Assembly: GCA_911728455.2 (NCBI GenBank)
Contig: OU452231.1
Span: 687,001 to 751,000 of the forward strand
DNA: 64,000 bases
Origin: Marthasterias glacialis
Taxonomy: Eukaryota; Echinodermata; Asteroidea; Forcipulatida; Asteriidae
Direction of reading: 5' to 3'
Below, piece by piece: positions 63,549 to 64,000 of this stretch; position 1 is the first letter of the stretch; every line of letters starts with the position of its first letter. The position numbers and the translations under genes are program-made. The notes under the pieces were generated by a model that saw only the letters and a list, made by a program, of their open reading frames with translations, had not been told where the DNA came from and made no database searches.

Positions 63549-64000
63549 AAGACCGTCCATCTAGACTTCTTTAAATTTTTGCAGCCCATCTATATCTGTC
63601 AATTACAAAAGGTTTAGTGAATGAAAAGTGGATCCCACCTGCAATGTTACTGTTGGAAATGCTTGCAGACACTTCATTTTTATGTGAAATTTTACACTAT
63701 TCACATTTTGTACTCCAGTACATTACTGTTGCAGTTTGGTTCACATGAGACAAATTGCCTGTGTATTTACCTTCTATTTACAAACCAACAATTCTTACGC
63801 ATCATGTAATATGTGGACTTACATGTATATTTGCAAGTTTGCTGTCCAAAATGATGAACAAATTTTTTATTTACAAAGGAATGGTTCAGTTAGTAAATAT
63901 GCAGTTCATGTTAATTACATGGGGTCATACAGTCATTGACCTCAACTGTTGCATATTAATCAAAGTTGGGTTAGACTTCTCTGTAGCTAACCGACTAATG
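63549..64000 (+). other. 3' untranslated region or flank
   Basis: AT-rich sequence after the stop. No clear AATAAA was found before the window ends, so the poly(A) site is probably to the right. No further gene is seen. Confidence 0.5.

Larger units (their letters stand above)
61848..63166. other. Intron 26
   Basis: Holds the inverted-tail SINE derivative at 61966 and a partial antisense SINE at 62264. From 62490 to 63160 nothing is recognised. Confidence 0.5.

Overview
The window is animal genomic DNA: AT-rich, intron-dense, canonical GT-AG splicing, and introns crowded with tRNA-derived SINEs, MITEs and minisatellites. The repeat style suggests a marine invertebrate deuterostome, most likely an echinoderm (perhaps a sea star). 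That is inference from the repeats and is not proven by any single sequence.

One host gene fills the window on the + strand. I could join 28 consecutive exons (the first open at its 5' end) with consistent phase from base 2 to a stop at 63546-63548. They encode at least about 4,610 residues. The layout is: exons 1-10 (1-32822), short coiled-coil exons; exons 11-12 (37169-43805), including a 5-kb exon of almost pure coiled coil; exons 13-14 (47088-49875), an unrecognised segment followed by an 800-residue acidic and proline-rich stretch with a tandem repeat and SH3-ligand-like motifs; exons 15-22 (50388-55264), short coiled-coil exons again; exon 23 (56209-58798), a last short helix and about 800 disordered Ser/Thr/Asn/Gln-rich residues; exons 24-25 (59473-61112), one fibronectin type III domain; exons 26-27 (61713-63244), one SH3 domain; exon 28, a short basic Ser/Arg tail and the stop. 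The FN3 and SH3 are most like those of RIM-binding proteins (RIMBP / TSPOAP1), but the three SH3 and three FN3 domains of a classical RIMBP are not present. The protein looks like a giant coiled-coil scaffold carrying one C-terminal FN3-SH3 pair.

The introns hold at least three tRNA-related SINE groups; many palindromic or terminal-inverted-repeat DNA elements (hAT-like, pogo-like, TTAA-type and several unassigned); a four-copy unclassified repeat of about 0.4-0.65 kb; three large minisatellites (6720-7320, 8640-9430, 31690-32475); a near-perfect 71-bp-arm hairpin at 52258-52409; and an antisense histone-type 3' stem-loop in intron 5. I found no second protein-coding gene, no credible functional tRNA or rRNA gene, and no CRISPR array. 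Exon borders come from reading splice sites and frame by eye, without transcript support.
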